From NCBI RefSeq assembly GCF_001942405.1, contig NZ_MKKA01000011.1:1-64000 (forward strand): a stretch of 64,000 nt of DNA. The letters run 5' to 3'. Both the position numbers and the translations under genes were made by a program. The first letter of the stretch is position 1, and every line of letters begins with the position of its first letter. Source of the stretch: Ornithinimicrobium sp. CNJ-824. GTDB lineage: Bacteria > Actinomycetota > Actinomycetes > Actinomycetales > Dermatophilaceae. Shown here one piece after another: positions 37,053 through 45,023 of this stretch. Under the pieces are notes generated by a model. That model worked only from the letters and a program-made list of their open reading frames with translations. It was not told the DNA's origin and did not search any database.

Positions 37053-38084
37053 GTGGAGCATGACCGGCAACGGGAGCATGGATCTGGAGCAGATTCTCAT
37101 GAAGGGGCGGAAACGCGTCGAGGTCACCGACGTGAGCTCGACGAAGCGACGGAGCGGCGAGACGCCGTCGCTGCGGCCCTGGTGAAAGCGTTCCCGGGCG
37201 CGCGGGTGTACGTCAACGGCAGCGTGGCCCACCGCGACGCACTAACGCCGCTGACCGATGTGGACCTCGGCGTCGTCGTCCCCGACCCAGACGGGATCTA
37301 TGGGCCGGGCAAGAAGGGGCCCACCGAGCTGAGGGAGAAGGCCGCCCGACACATTCGGGATCAGCTTCGCCCGACGTACGGCGACTTGAGGGTCGAGGCG
37401 ACCGGTCGAAAGCGCTCGATCCTAATCAAGTTCAACGAGCCAGTCAGCGACCGCGCTGAGGACTTCACGGCTGACGTCATCGTGGCGATCGACTACCCGG
37501 ACGGGCCGGGTCTGCTCATCCCAAGGTGGAACGGCTGGGACCGCTCACATCCGGAAGAGCACACCCATCTCGTCCGTCAGGCGATCAAGGACAGCCGCGG
37601 TTCCTACGCGCGTGTCGTTCGTCTCCTCAAGCGCTGGAACCGCGCGCACGGCAAGCCGCTGTGCTCGTGGAACGTCAAGGCGATTGCCCTCGGCTGCATC
37701 ACCACCCCGACCACGCAGCTCCAAGGCCTGCTGACGTGGTTCACGTACGCTGTCGTCGAGCTGCGTAAGGGGGAGACAAGAGATCCGGCCGGCGTTGCTC
37801 CGAAGCCGATCAAGCTCAACGAAAGCATGACCCGGACGCAGGTCGTGCAATGCCTCGAGGATGCCCTCTCCATACTCCGCGATGCAGTCCGGTTCCAGGA
37901 AGACGGCTACCCGGTCCTCGCGGCCGACGCGCTCGCGCGATTCTTCGACGACGATGCCATGCTCCCCCGCCCCGACCAGGGTGCCGTCCGGCGGGCGACC
38001 GCAGAGCGCTTCAGGGCGCGCCAAGCGTCGGCGTCCCCGCCTTCGGCGTCGGCGTTGGTGAGGGTCGTGAACGAGTCCCCGTGA
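37053..38084 (+). CDS. CD-NTase-like nucleotidyltransferase of a CBASS system (possible frameshift near 37,131)
   Basis: cGAS/DncV-like nucleotidyltransferases make cyclic oligonucleotide alarms. Seen here: the GS motif and metal-binding aspartates in VNGSVAHRDALTPLTDVDLG (Asp near residues 69 and 71), a third Asp in EDFTADVIVAIDYPDG near 141, and the helical C-terminal half with KRWNRAHGKPLCSWNVKAIA. GTG 37,053 has GGAGG six bases upstream. However, the frame one base off reads MDLEQILMKGRKRVEVTD from ATG 37,078, which looks like the authentic N-terminus, so a single lost base near 37,131 is likely. Length is about 343 residues, normal for the SMODS group. The cyclic product cannot be predicted. 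Confidence 0.8.
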   Translation: MEHDRQREHGSGADSHEGAETRRGHRRELDEATERRDAVAAALVKAFPGARVYVNGSVAHRDALTPLTDVDLGVVVPDPDGIYGPGKKGPTELREKAARHIRDQLRPTYGDLRVEATGRKRSILIKFNEPVSDRAEDFTADVIVAIDYPDGPGLLIPRWNGWDRSHPEEHTHLVRQAIKDSRGSYARVVRLLKRWNRAHGKPLCSWNVKAIALGCITTPTTQLQGLLTWFTYAVVELRKGETRDPAGVAPKPIKLNESMTRTQVVQCLEDALSILRDAVRFQEDGYPVLAADALARFFDDDAMLPRPDQGAVRRATAERFRARQASASPPSASALVRVVNESP

Positions 38085-38088
38085 AGTC

Positions 38089-38610
38089 GTGGGCGCCGTG
38101 AGCCGCCGCCGTACCGGCCGCCGGCAGGCCGTTAAGCAGCGGAAACGTTGGTACGGACAACGTCGCGCGTGGCTCGCACCCCTGGAGGCTGAAGCGCGAC
38201 GCGTACACGGCGCCAACCTGCGGGTCTTGGCGCTCGGGGGCAGGCGGGTGTATCGCGTGCCGGTCGACGTCCCAGGCCGGCTCCGGCCGGTGGAGGTAAC
38301 GATCACCTTCTACGAGCAGCCGCCGTACCCCTGCTTCGGCCTGAGCGCGCCGGAGTACCCGCGCGTGCTGGCGCGAACGGAAGGAGCATCCCCGCACCGA
38401 ATGCCGGTCGACGGAGCGTTGTGCCTTTACTACCCCGGATCTCCGCCTGAGCTGCGGTGGCGACCCGAGAATGGTCTGCTCAGCCTTATCGACCTTGCTC
38501 GTGATCACATCTTCTTCGAGGATTACTGGCGGGAGACTGGTGGCGTCCACGGCGGTGAGTGGCTAGGTGACGAGCAGCCGCATGGTTTTCCGTGGCAGGT
38601 GAGCCCATGA
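38089..38610 (+). CDS. Standalone E2-like (Cap2-short type) conjugating protein
   Basis: A protein of 170-173 residues (GTG 38,089 or 38,098). The pattern PHRMPVDGALCLYYPGSP, then LIDLARDHIFFEDYWRETGG and GEWLGDEQPHG, is the bacterial E2 signature seen in type II-short CBASS. The Cys near residue 112 would be the catalytic one, preceded by a beta-sheet edge (VEVTITFYEQPPYPCFGLSA). No E1/adenylation domain is attached or encoded nearby, and no JAB deubiquitinase-like gene is present. In known systems the E2 attaches the CD-NTase C-terminus to a target and primes it. A very basic N-terminus (RRRTGRRQAVKQRKRW) is unusual. Confidence 0.82.
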   Translation: MGAVSRRRTGRRQAVKQRKRWYGQRRAWLAPLEAEARRVHGANLRVLALGGRRVYRVPVDVPGRLRPVEVTITFYEQPPYPCFGLSAPEYPRVLARTEGASPHRMPVDGALCLYYPGSPPELRWRPENGLLSLIDLARDHIFFEDYWRETGGVHGGEWLGDEQPHGFPWQVSP

Positions 38611-39185
38611 AGACCATCGTGTGTGTCGCCACGACGAAAACTCAGCTTGCGACGGCCGAGGAGGTTGCCAGCGCCGGCCTGAAGGCCGGCGACATCATCA
38701 CCCTCGTGATTGGACTCCTCGCCTTCGTGGCGGCTGTGGCAACAATCGTGGCGACGATCCACGTCGCGTCACGGAACATCATCGCGCAGCAGAAGGAAAA
38801 TCGGCGCCAGGAGCGCGCGAACGCGTATGCGGAGGCGATCCGTGCGGTTGAGGACTACTTGGAGACGCCCTACCGCATCCGGCGCCGGGATGGTTCTGTG
38901 GGGGTGCGGTGGGAGCTGACCGAGTCAATCAGTGCAATACAGTCCAGGATCAGCTTCCACAAGGACTGGCTGCGCATCAACGCCCCTTACGAGGTCTACG
39001 AGGCATATCTCGAATTCGACCAGGCGGCGCGGGTGGAGGCAGGCAGGCAGATGACTGCTGCATGGAACGGACCTGTGACGAAGAAGGACCGACAAGTCCC
39101 ACTTAGGACTGCTCTGCAACAGCCACAGTCGGCCGCAGCGAAGGACGCGGTCTTGGACGCGATGAAGAACTGTCTGAAGACGTGA
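38607..39185 (+). CDS. Single-pass membrane protein, likely CBASS effector
   Basis: A 192-residue protein from ATG 38,607, overlapping the E2 stop (ATGA). Residues about 29-57 (LVIGLLAFVAAVATIVATIH) form one membrane helix after a short exposed N-terminus. The rest is a mostly helical cytoplasmic region (QQKENRRQERANAYAEAIRA, coiled-coil-like, then a small globular part). CBASS operons commonly end in a membrane effector that disrupts the envelope when it binds the cyclic nucleotide. I see no known nucleotide-binding domain, so this would be an unrecognised effector type. The effector role is inferred from position and topology. Confidence 0.6.
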   Translation: MKTIVCVATTKTQLATAEEVASAGLKAGDIITLVIGLLAFVAAVATIVATIHVASRNIIAQQKENRRQERANAYAEAIRAVEDYLETPYRIRRRDGSVGVRWELTESISAIQSRISFHKDWLRINAPYEVYEAYLEFDQAARVEAGRQMTAAWNGPVTKKDRQVPLRTALQQPQSAAAKDAVLDAMKNCLKT

Positions 39186-39549
39186 GGTGGGCGCTCTTTC
39201 TCGTAGGCCGCGACCATCTCTGAAACGAGTGGCGAATCGTGCTGGTCCCGCATCCACCGCGGACGCATACTCCAGGTACCTGGAACCGTCGTTGTCGGTA
39301 GGCCAAGAGGCGTCCGGTCATCAGCGTGAGGCGTTTTACGTCAAGGGGTCGGGTGCCCGTGGCCCGTCGTCGTCCCTGCATAGCGGTAATGGAGCTTGGT
39401 GTCTCGACAGCGTGTGATCGGGTTCGGTGACGACGGGCCGGGGCGGCCCTTGATGACCGTCGAGATACCGGTGGTGGTTCTCAATGCCGCGGAAGGCTCG
39501 CCCCGGCCCTGCTGGTGACGCGCGAACGCCTCGCGCGATGTGTGGGGGG
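39186..39549. other. Intergenic stretch between the CBASS-like block and the IS110 gene
   Basis: About 360 bp without a gene I can support. It probably contains the right end of the IS110-family element and the transcription end of the defence operon. No clear inverted-repeat ends are expected for IS110, and none is seen. Confidence 0.35.
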
Positions 39550-40898
39550 TCAGGCGGCCACGAGCGGCCCCTGGGTCTTGGTGGTGCTGGTGGCCAGGGC
39601 CGGGTCCCAGGCCTGGCGGTGGACGACGACGGCGTGCAGTTGGCGCAGGATCGCGGCGGCGATGATGGTCTGGGCTTGGGTCGGCTTCAGCTTGTTCTTC
39701 TCGCGGGTGGTCAGGTGCCGGTAGCGGGCGGCGTAGACCTTGTTCGTCTGCAGGCAGCCCCATACCGCCCGCCACGCCGCGGTGCGTAGGCCAGGGCGGC
39801 CGGCGCCGGTCAGGCGGGCCTTGCCGGTGAACGTGCCGGACATCCGCTCCCGTGGGGCGAGGCCGGCGTGCTTGACCACGGCCCGGGCGGAGGTGAACCG
39901 GGATAGGTCGCCGGTCTCGGCCAGGATCGCCGCGGCACCGACCGCGGACAGGCCGGGGATGGTGGTGACGAGCTCGGTGAGCTCCAGCTCGTCGAGCACG
40001 GTGACCATGCGGGTCTCCACGTCGGCCTGCTGGGCCCGGGCGGTGTCCCAGTCGCTCAGCACCCACTCAGCCCGCTCCAGCGCACCGGCCCGGTGATCCA
40101 GGACGCCGGCGCGGTCGGCCAGGGCGGCGTAGACCTTGCGCACGATCCGCAGGCACGGCCGCACCTTCCCGCGGCGGGTCATCTCGGTGCGCACGAGGCG
40201 TTCGAACCGGGCCGCGCCCAGGCGGCGGGTACGGTCCAGGTCACCGCCGTCGCGGCGCAGGATCACGGTGAGAGCGGCGACCCAGGTGGTGGACTTGAAC
40301 GGCTGCGCCGCGGCGGCCAGCACCGCTGGCCAGACGCACTCGAGCAGGTCACGCAGCTGCTGCAGGCAGGCCACGTGCTCCTCGAGAAGTTGTTCGCGGC
40401 GGGTGCCAGGTGCCGCAGCCGGCCCCAGGTCTCATCGACCGGCTCGGGCAGGTAGCAACGCAGCTGTCCGACCAGCCGGGCGATCAGGACAGCGTCCTTG
40501 TCGTCGGCCTTGTCGAAGGTCAGGTCCTCGGACTTCCGCGCCCACGAAGAGATCGTCGGTTGCACGCACACGAAGCTCATGCCCCGGTCGGCCGCGAGCT
40601 GGCCCAGGATCCGCCACCGGTGCCCGGTCGGCTCGCAGCCCACCGTGACCCCGGCAAACCCGTACCGGGCGGCGTGGCCGGCCGCCCAGTCCAGCGCGGA
40701 GCCGAGGTCCCAGGCCTTGCACCGGAAGGTGCGCCGGGCCAGGACGCGGGAGTCGTGGTCGCACACCACGACCATCTGCTTGCGGTCGCCCAGGTCGATC
40801 CCCACGACCGCGTGACCTACTGGGACCGCTTCCCTGAGCCGGGCCAACCGGGCGTTCCGGTTCCGGTCACCACGTGAGACACCACTACGGTTAGACAT
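39550..40898 (-). CDS. IS110-family transposase (frameshift near 40,395)
   Basis: DEDD-type recombinase of the IS110 family. The N-terminal half starts at ATG 40,898 with the RuvC-like AVVGIDLGDRKQMVVVCDHD, then VGCEPTGHRWRIL and KADDKDAVLIARLV, which carry the acidic residues. After a one-base slip near 40,395 (REQLLEEHVACLQQLRDLL) the C-terminal transposase_20 domain follows, with the serine region VTTIPGLSAVGAAAILAETG and HAGLAPRERMSGTF. Joined length is about 450 residues. IS110 elements use a bridge RNA encoded next to the gene. The slip may be an assembly error or may inactivate it. Confidence 0.87.
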
Positions 40899-40899
40899 T

Positions 40900-40958
40900 G
40901 AACGTCCTCCTGAAGGCGATGGGATACCAAGCCCGACAAGCGCATCAGGAGGACGTTC
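40900..40958 (-). promoter_or_regulatory. Hairpin covering the IS110 transposase ribosome site
   Basis: GAACGTCCTCCTGA (40,900-40,913) and TCAGGAGGACGTTC (40,945-40,958) are perfect 14-bp inverted repeats. In the minus-strand mRNA the arm next to the ATG contains AGGAGG, the ribosome site, so folding would hide it. This can limit translation of the transposase. Part of the loop may also belong to the bridge RNA. Confidence 0.65.
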
Positions 40959-41036
40959 CTCACGTCCAGATCTCAGCGCTACAACGCCTTCCTATGCCGC
41001 CTTTCGCCGTCTCGCCGTCAAGGACCGCTTTGTCCG

Positions 41037-42366
41037 CTAGCCTCTCCAAGGCTGACTCGCCCTTGTATCGCCGAGGACCCCGTGGCGCTCCGCCTCGAGC
41101 AGGAAAGTGTCCATGACGCCTTTGCTCTTCACCGTCGTCCTTCCCCTGGGGCGGATGACGAAGCCGTCTCCGAGAGCTGCCGCAAGACGAGCCGTGATGT
41201 GGATCTGGCCCGGCAGCGCGTGGGCCTGCATGCGGCTGGCCGTGTTGACGGTGTCACCCCACAGGTCGTAGCTGAACTTGCTTCGCCCGATCACGCCGCC
41301 CACCGCGGGGCCGGTGTCGATGCCGATCCGCAGGGCCAACCAGGTCTGTCCCGTGGCGGAAGCGATGCTGGCGACGTCCTCCCGCATGCCCAGCGCGGTC
41401 CGGGCGACAGCCTGGGCGTGTCCGGATCGCGCCTCCGGCACCCCGCCGGCGAGCATGTAGGCGTCGCCGATCGTCTTGATCTTCTCCAGGTGCTCGGTGC
41501 CGGCGCGGTGGTCGAAGGCGGTGAAGATGCGGTCCAGCAGGGCCACGAGGTCTTCGGCCGGCATGGCCATCGCGTGCTCGGTGAAGTCGACCAGGTCGGC
41601 GAAGAGCACGCTTACGCTCTCGTGGCGCTCGGCGATGACGTCAGTCTCCTGCTTGAGGCGGGCGGCGATCGGTTGCGGCAGCACGTTGAGGAGCAGCCGT
41701 TCTGATCGCTCACGCTCGGCCTCCAGTGCCTGGTGGGCCAGAGCTCTCTGCTCGACGAAGTAGGTAGCCGAGCATCGCGTAGGCGCTGAGGGTGAGCCCC
41801 AGGACGTTGAGGACGAAGAACCAGATCACGATGCCGCTCGGTAGGTCCGCCGGGTTCTGTCTGAGGACGGGATCGAGCGCCGCCAGGACCGTCAACTCTG
41901 CCAGGAACGCTAGCAGCCAGGCCACGGAGTGCCGCACGCCCAGGAGCGCGAGCGCCGCGAGGGGCACGAACAGTGCCCAGAGGACCATGCCGCTGGAGGC
42001 GACGAAGCCACCGAGGGATGCCTGGAGCAGCCCGGGCAGGACCAGCATCGCGAGCAGCTGGCGCGTGCGGAACAGGCCGAACCGTCGTGTGCGGACCAGA
42101 ACGACCAGCCCCGTCACGGTCAGGGCCTGGTACAGCGCCGGGATCGCGGCTGACCTGGGTAGGCCGAACGCGAGGTAGGTGCTCACCCAAACCGTTGAGA
42201 GCAGGGCGATGAGGACGGAGGCGAGGATGAGGGTTCCGGCTCGGAGTCGTTCGTCGTGGGAGGCGTGTGGGTCACCACCCAGGTCGGCCAGTCTGGCAAC
42301 GAGGGCGGCGACGTGTCGCCTCAGGCGCGTCCGCGGGCGCGGGTCGACGGGCCGGATGGAGGACAC
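41037..42366 (-). CDS. Membrane class III adenylate/guanylate cyclase (frameshift near 41,762)
   Basis: A membrane domain with six helices (residues about 45-200, such as LILASVLIALLSTVWVSTYL) joins a class III cyclase domain. The catalytic domain has SVLFADLVDFTEHA (first metal Asp), EKIKTIGDAYMLAGG (Lys and second Asp) and SYDLWGDTVNTASRM (transition-state Asn/Arg region). The linker reads FVEQRALAHQALEAERERSE, then LLNVLPQPIAARL, in a frame one base off from the membrane part, so the frame changes near 41,762. Joined length is about 440 residues. No partner suggests what it senses. It lies between IS110 and the arsenic operon. Confidence 0.82.
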
Positions 42367-42377
42367 CGATCAACCCT

Positions 42378-42707
42378 ATGGCTGGCAGACTGCTGCGGGG
42401 GCGTGCTCATCTTGGTTCGGGGCTCCCCCCAACGGAAGCGAGCGAGCTGGCTCGTCGGTTCGCCGCGCTCGGCGATCCGGTCCGGCTACGCCTCCTCAAC
42501 CTGCTCGCCACCAGCAGCGACGGAGCGGTGTGCGCGTGCGACCTGGTCGAGCCGGTCGGCAAGAGCCAGTCCACCGTCAGCCATCACCTCAAGATCCTGC
42601 GCGAGTCCGGCCTGGTCACCAGCGAACGGCATGGCACCAACATCTGGTACGCCGCTGTACCCGCCGCCCTGGAGTCGCTCCGGCACGCGCTGGCCCCAGC
42701 CTCCTAA
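42378..42707 (+). CDS. arsR: ArsR arsenic-responsive repressor
   Basis: A 109-residue winged-helix repressor; ATG 42,378 is preferred over upstream starts that read into basic sequence. The cysteines in AVCACDLVEPVGKSQSTVSH match the arsenite-binding site in the recognition helix region of classical ArsR. It is followed by HLKILRESGLVTSERHGTN (wing). It lies 125 bp upstream of acr3 with an inverted repeat over a good -35 box between them, so it should repress the ars operon and respond to As(III). Confidence 0.9.
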   Translation: MAGRLLRGRAHLGSGLPPTEASELARRFAALGDPVRLRLLNLLATSSDGAVCACDLVEPVGKSQSTVSHHLKILRESGLVTSERHGTNIWYAAVPAALESLRHALAPAS

Positions 42708-42767
42708 TCGAGCCGCACTCGCAACTGGTCGTCCGGGGTGCTGTCAGGCACGGCGCCGCTGACCGGA

Positions 42768-42808
42768 TTGACAACTGTCGATGCGGCCGCCACGATGTTC
42801 GCATCGAC
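42768..42808 (+). promoter_or_regulatory. Probable ars promoter with operator-like inverted repeat
   Basis: TTGACA at 42,768-42,773 and CACGAT 17 bases later form a plausible promoter. GTCGATGCG (42,777-42,785) and CGCATCGAC (42,800-42,808) are perfect 9-bp inverted repeats that span the -10 region, a suitable ArsR operator. Confidence 0.6.
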
Positions 42809-42831
42809 GTTCGTCTATAGATCGGATCGGC

Positions 42832-43938
42832 ATGAGTCACGGCGCACCCGCCACGCAGCCGGCTGTCGCGGCCCCCGCCGCGCACCTGTCCACCACCGAC
42901 AAGTACCTCCCCGTGTGGATCGGTGCGGCGATGGTCGCCGGGCTTCTCCTGGGCCGGCTCGTGCCCGGCCTGGACGCCTGGCTGGGGGCGGTGGAGATCG
43001 ACGGGATCTCCCTTCCTATCGCCCTCGGCCTGCTCGTCATGATGTACCCAGTGCTGGCCAAGGTGCGCTACGACCGGCTCGACACCGTCGTCGGCGACCG
43101 GCGCCTGCTCCTCAGTTCGCTGGTGCTGAACTGGGTGCTCGGTCCGGCTCTGATGTTCGCCCTGGCTTGGATCTTCCTGGCCGACCTGCCCGAGTACCGC
43201 ACCGGCCTGATCATCGTCGGTCTGGCCCGGTGCATCGCGATGGTCATCATCTGGAACGACCTGGCTTGCGGTGACCGGGAGGCGGCCGCGGTGCTGGTCG
43301 CGCTCAACTCGGTCTTCCAGGTCATCGCCTTCGCCGGTTTGGGCTGGTTCTACCTCTCGGTCCTGCCCGGCTGGCTCGGCCTGGACCAGGCCGTGCTGGA
43401 CGTCTCGGCGTGGCAGATCGCGAGGTCGGTCCTGATCTTCCTGGGCATCCCGCTGCTGGCCGGCTTCCTGTCCCGCGTCTGGGGCGAGAAGGCCAGGGGC
43501 CGCGCCTGGTACGAGGAGCGGTTCCTCCCCGCGGTCAGCCCCTGGGCGCTGCGCGGGCTGCTCTTTACGATCGTGCTGCTGTTCGCGCTGCAGGGGGACC
43601 GGATCACCTCCCAGCCGCTGGACGTGGCCCGCATGGCGGTGCCGCTGCTGCTCTACTTCGGCCTGATGTGGGGCATCGGGTTCGCCCTCGGCAAGGGCCT
43701 GGGGATGTCGTACGAGCGCACCACCACCCTGGCGTTCACCGCGGCCGGCAACAACTTCGAGCTCGCCATCGCGGTCGCGATCGCCACCTTCGGCATCACC
43801 TCCGGGGAGGCGGTCGCCGCTGTGGTCGGCCCGCTCATCGAGGTCCCGATCCTGGTCGGGCTTGTCTACGTCTCGCTCGCGCTGCGTGACCGCTTCTCGC
43901 ACCCGGAGGTCCCGACCGATGTCCGTTCCCACGCCTGA
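42832..43938 (+). CDS. acr3: Arsenite efflux permease ACR3
   Basis: A 368-residue permease from ATG 42,832 with ten membrane helices, exporting arsenite using the membrane potential or proton gradient. The conserved cysteine is in VGLARCIAMVIIWNDLACGD, and the downstream helix block ERTTTLAFTAAGNNFELAIA with PLIEVPILVGLVYVSLAL is typical of the ACR3 family. The stop overlaps the next arsC start by 20 bases, giving one transcript with arsC. Confidence 0.93.
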   Translation: MSHGAPATQPAVAAPAAHLSTTDKYLPVWIGAAMVAGLLLGRLVPGLDAWLGAVEIDGISLPIALGLLVMMYPVLAKVRYDRLDTVVGDRRLLLSSLVLNWVLGPALMFALAWIFLADLPEYRTGLIIVGLARCIAMVIIWNDLACGDREAAAVLVALNSVFQVIAFAGLGWFYLSVLPGWLGLDQAVLDVSAWQIARSVLIFLGIPLLAGFLSRVWGEKARGRAWYEERFLPAVSPWALRGLLFTIVLLFALQGDRITSQPLDVARMAVPLLLYFGLMWGIGFALGKGLGMSYERTTTLAFTAAGNNFELAIAVAIATFGITSGEAVAAVVGPLIEVPILVGLVYVSLALRDRFSHPEVPTDVRSHA

Positions 43939-44566
43939 CGCCCCCGCCCAACGCGGGCCACGCCACGAGGCCGTGCCGAAGATCATCGAGGACCTCTCCT
44001 ACGCCCTTGATGGCACCTTCACCGCGGAGGAGGTGCGAGAAGTGGTCGAGGCCTCCTGGTCGGAGCTGGCCGCCGTCTCGCGCATCCCCACCTACCTGCC
44101 GGTCCTGACCTCCCGCCTGGCGCGGCAGCGGCTCACCGCAGCTGGGCAGGCGGACGGCCGGATCGTCAAGACCGTCCCTGAGCTGCTGTTCGTGTGTGTC
44201 CACAACGCCGGTCGCTCCCAGATGGCCGCCGCCCTCGCCGCGCACCTGGCGCCGGGCCGGGTGCACGTCCGCTCGGCCGGCTCGGCACCCACCGGCGAGA
44301 TCAACTCGGTCGTGGTGGAGGCCCTCGCCGAGCGTGGCATCGACCTGCGCGAGGTGTTCCCCAAGCCGCTCTCCGACGACGTCGTCCGGGCCGCCGACGT
44401 CATCGTGACCATGGGCTGCGGGGACTCCTGCCCCGTGCTCCCCGGCAAGCGCTACGAGGACTGGGACGTGGCAGACCCGGCCGGCCAGCCGATCGAGGTC
44501 GTGCGCGACATCCGCGACGAGCTGCAGGCCCGCGTGACCACGCTGCTGCGTGACCTCGCCCTCTGA
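43919..44566 (+). CDS. arsC: Arsenate reductase with N-terminal helical domain (ArsC1'-like)
   Basis: A 215-residue protein from ATG 43,919. Residues 15-85 (PKIIEDLSYALDGTFTAEEV and onward) form a helical extension known in actinobacterial ArsC1'-type proteins. The low-molecular-weight phosphatase fold follows, with the nucleophilic Cys/Arg loop LFVCVHNAGRSQMAAAL near residue 92 and the redox cysteines in VTMGCGDSCPVLPGKRYEDW. It reduces arsenate to arsenite, probably with mycothiol/mycoredoxin given the host. The gene overlaps acr3. Confidence 0.9.
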   Translation: MSVPTPDAPAQRGPRHEAVPKIIEDLSYALDGTFTAEEVREVVEASWSELAAVSRIPTYLPVLTSRLARQRLTAAGQADGRIVKTVPELLFVCVHNAGRSQMAAALAAHLAPGRVHVRSAGSAPTGEINSVVVEALAERGIDLREVFPKPLSDDVVRAADVIVTMGCGDSCPVLPGKRYEDWDVADPAGQPIEVVRDIRDELQARVTTLLRDLAL

Positions 44567-44597
44567 CCCCGCCCCACACCCTGACCCGAGAGGCTCT

Positions 44598-45023
44598 GTG
44601 CCCGTGACCGACGTCCCCACCGTCCTGTTCGTCTGCGTCAAGAACGGGGGTAAGTCACAGATGGCCGCCACGCTCATGCGGCAGCGCTACGCCGACGCGG
44701 TCCGCGTGTTTTCGGCCGGGACCCGCCCGGGGAGTGCGTTGAACGCCGAGTCGGTGGCCGCCCTTGCGGAGGTCGGGGCCAGCACGGAAGGTGAGCACCC
44801 CAAGCCCGTGGACGCGCAGTTGGTGGACCAGGCAGACTTGGTGGTGCTGCTGGGTGAGGAGGTCGAGCTGGATCCGTCGAGCACTCCGGTGCAGCGGTGG
44901 GTGACCGACGAGCCCTCCCGCCGTGGGATCGAGGGTATGGAGCGCATGCGTCTGGTGCGCGACGACATCGCCGCCCGGGTGGCCAGTCTCGGTGAGCAGC
45001 TGGGCCTACGATCCGGGGCATGA
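44598..45023 (+). CDS. Low-MW phosphatase-family protein, variant arsenate reductase
   Basis: A 141-residue protein from GTG 44,598 (GAGAGG upstream; GTG 44,604 is also possible). The P-loop reads LFVCVKNGGKSQMAATL: the nucleophilic Cys is present but the Arg of CX5R is replaced by Lys. The second half (VVLLGEEVELDPSSTPVQRW) lacks the MGCGDxC redox cysteines, so chemistry may differ from the two standard copies. It starts after arsC and overlaps the monooxygenase gene. It may handle a different oxyanion or act as a helper; the family is clear, the activity is not. Confidence 0.75.
   Translation: MPVTDVPTVLFVCVKNGGKSQMAATLMRQRYADAVRVFSAGTRPGSALNAESVAALAEVGASTEGEHPKPVDAQLVDQADLVVLLGEEVELDPSSTPVQRWVTDEPSRRGIEGMERMRLVRDDIAARVASLGEQLGLRSGA

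Noticed and set aside
44598-45023. Calling the middle phosphatase-type gene a pseudogene
   Set aside because: The frame is open, the length normal and the overlaps intact; only the catalytic arginine is changed, which may be functional.
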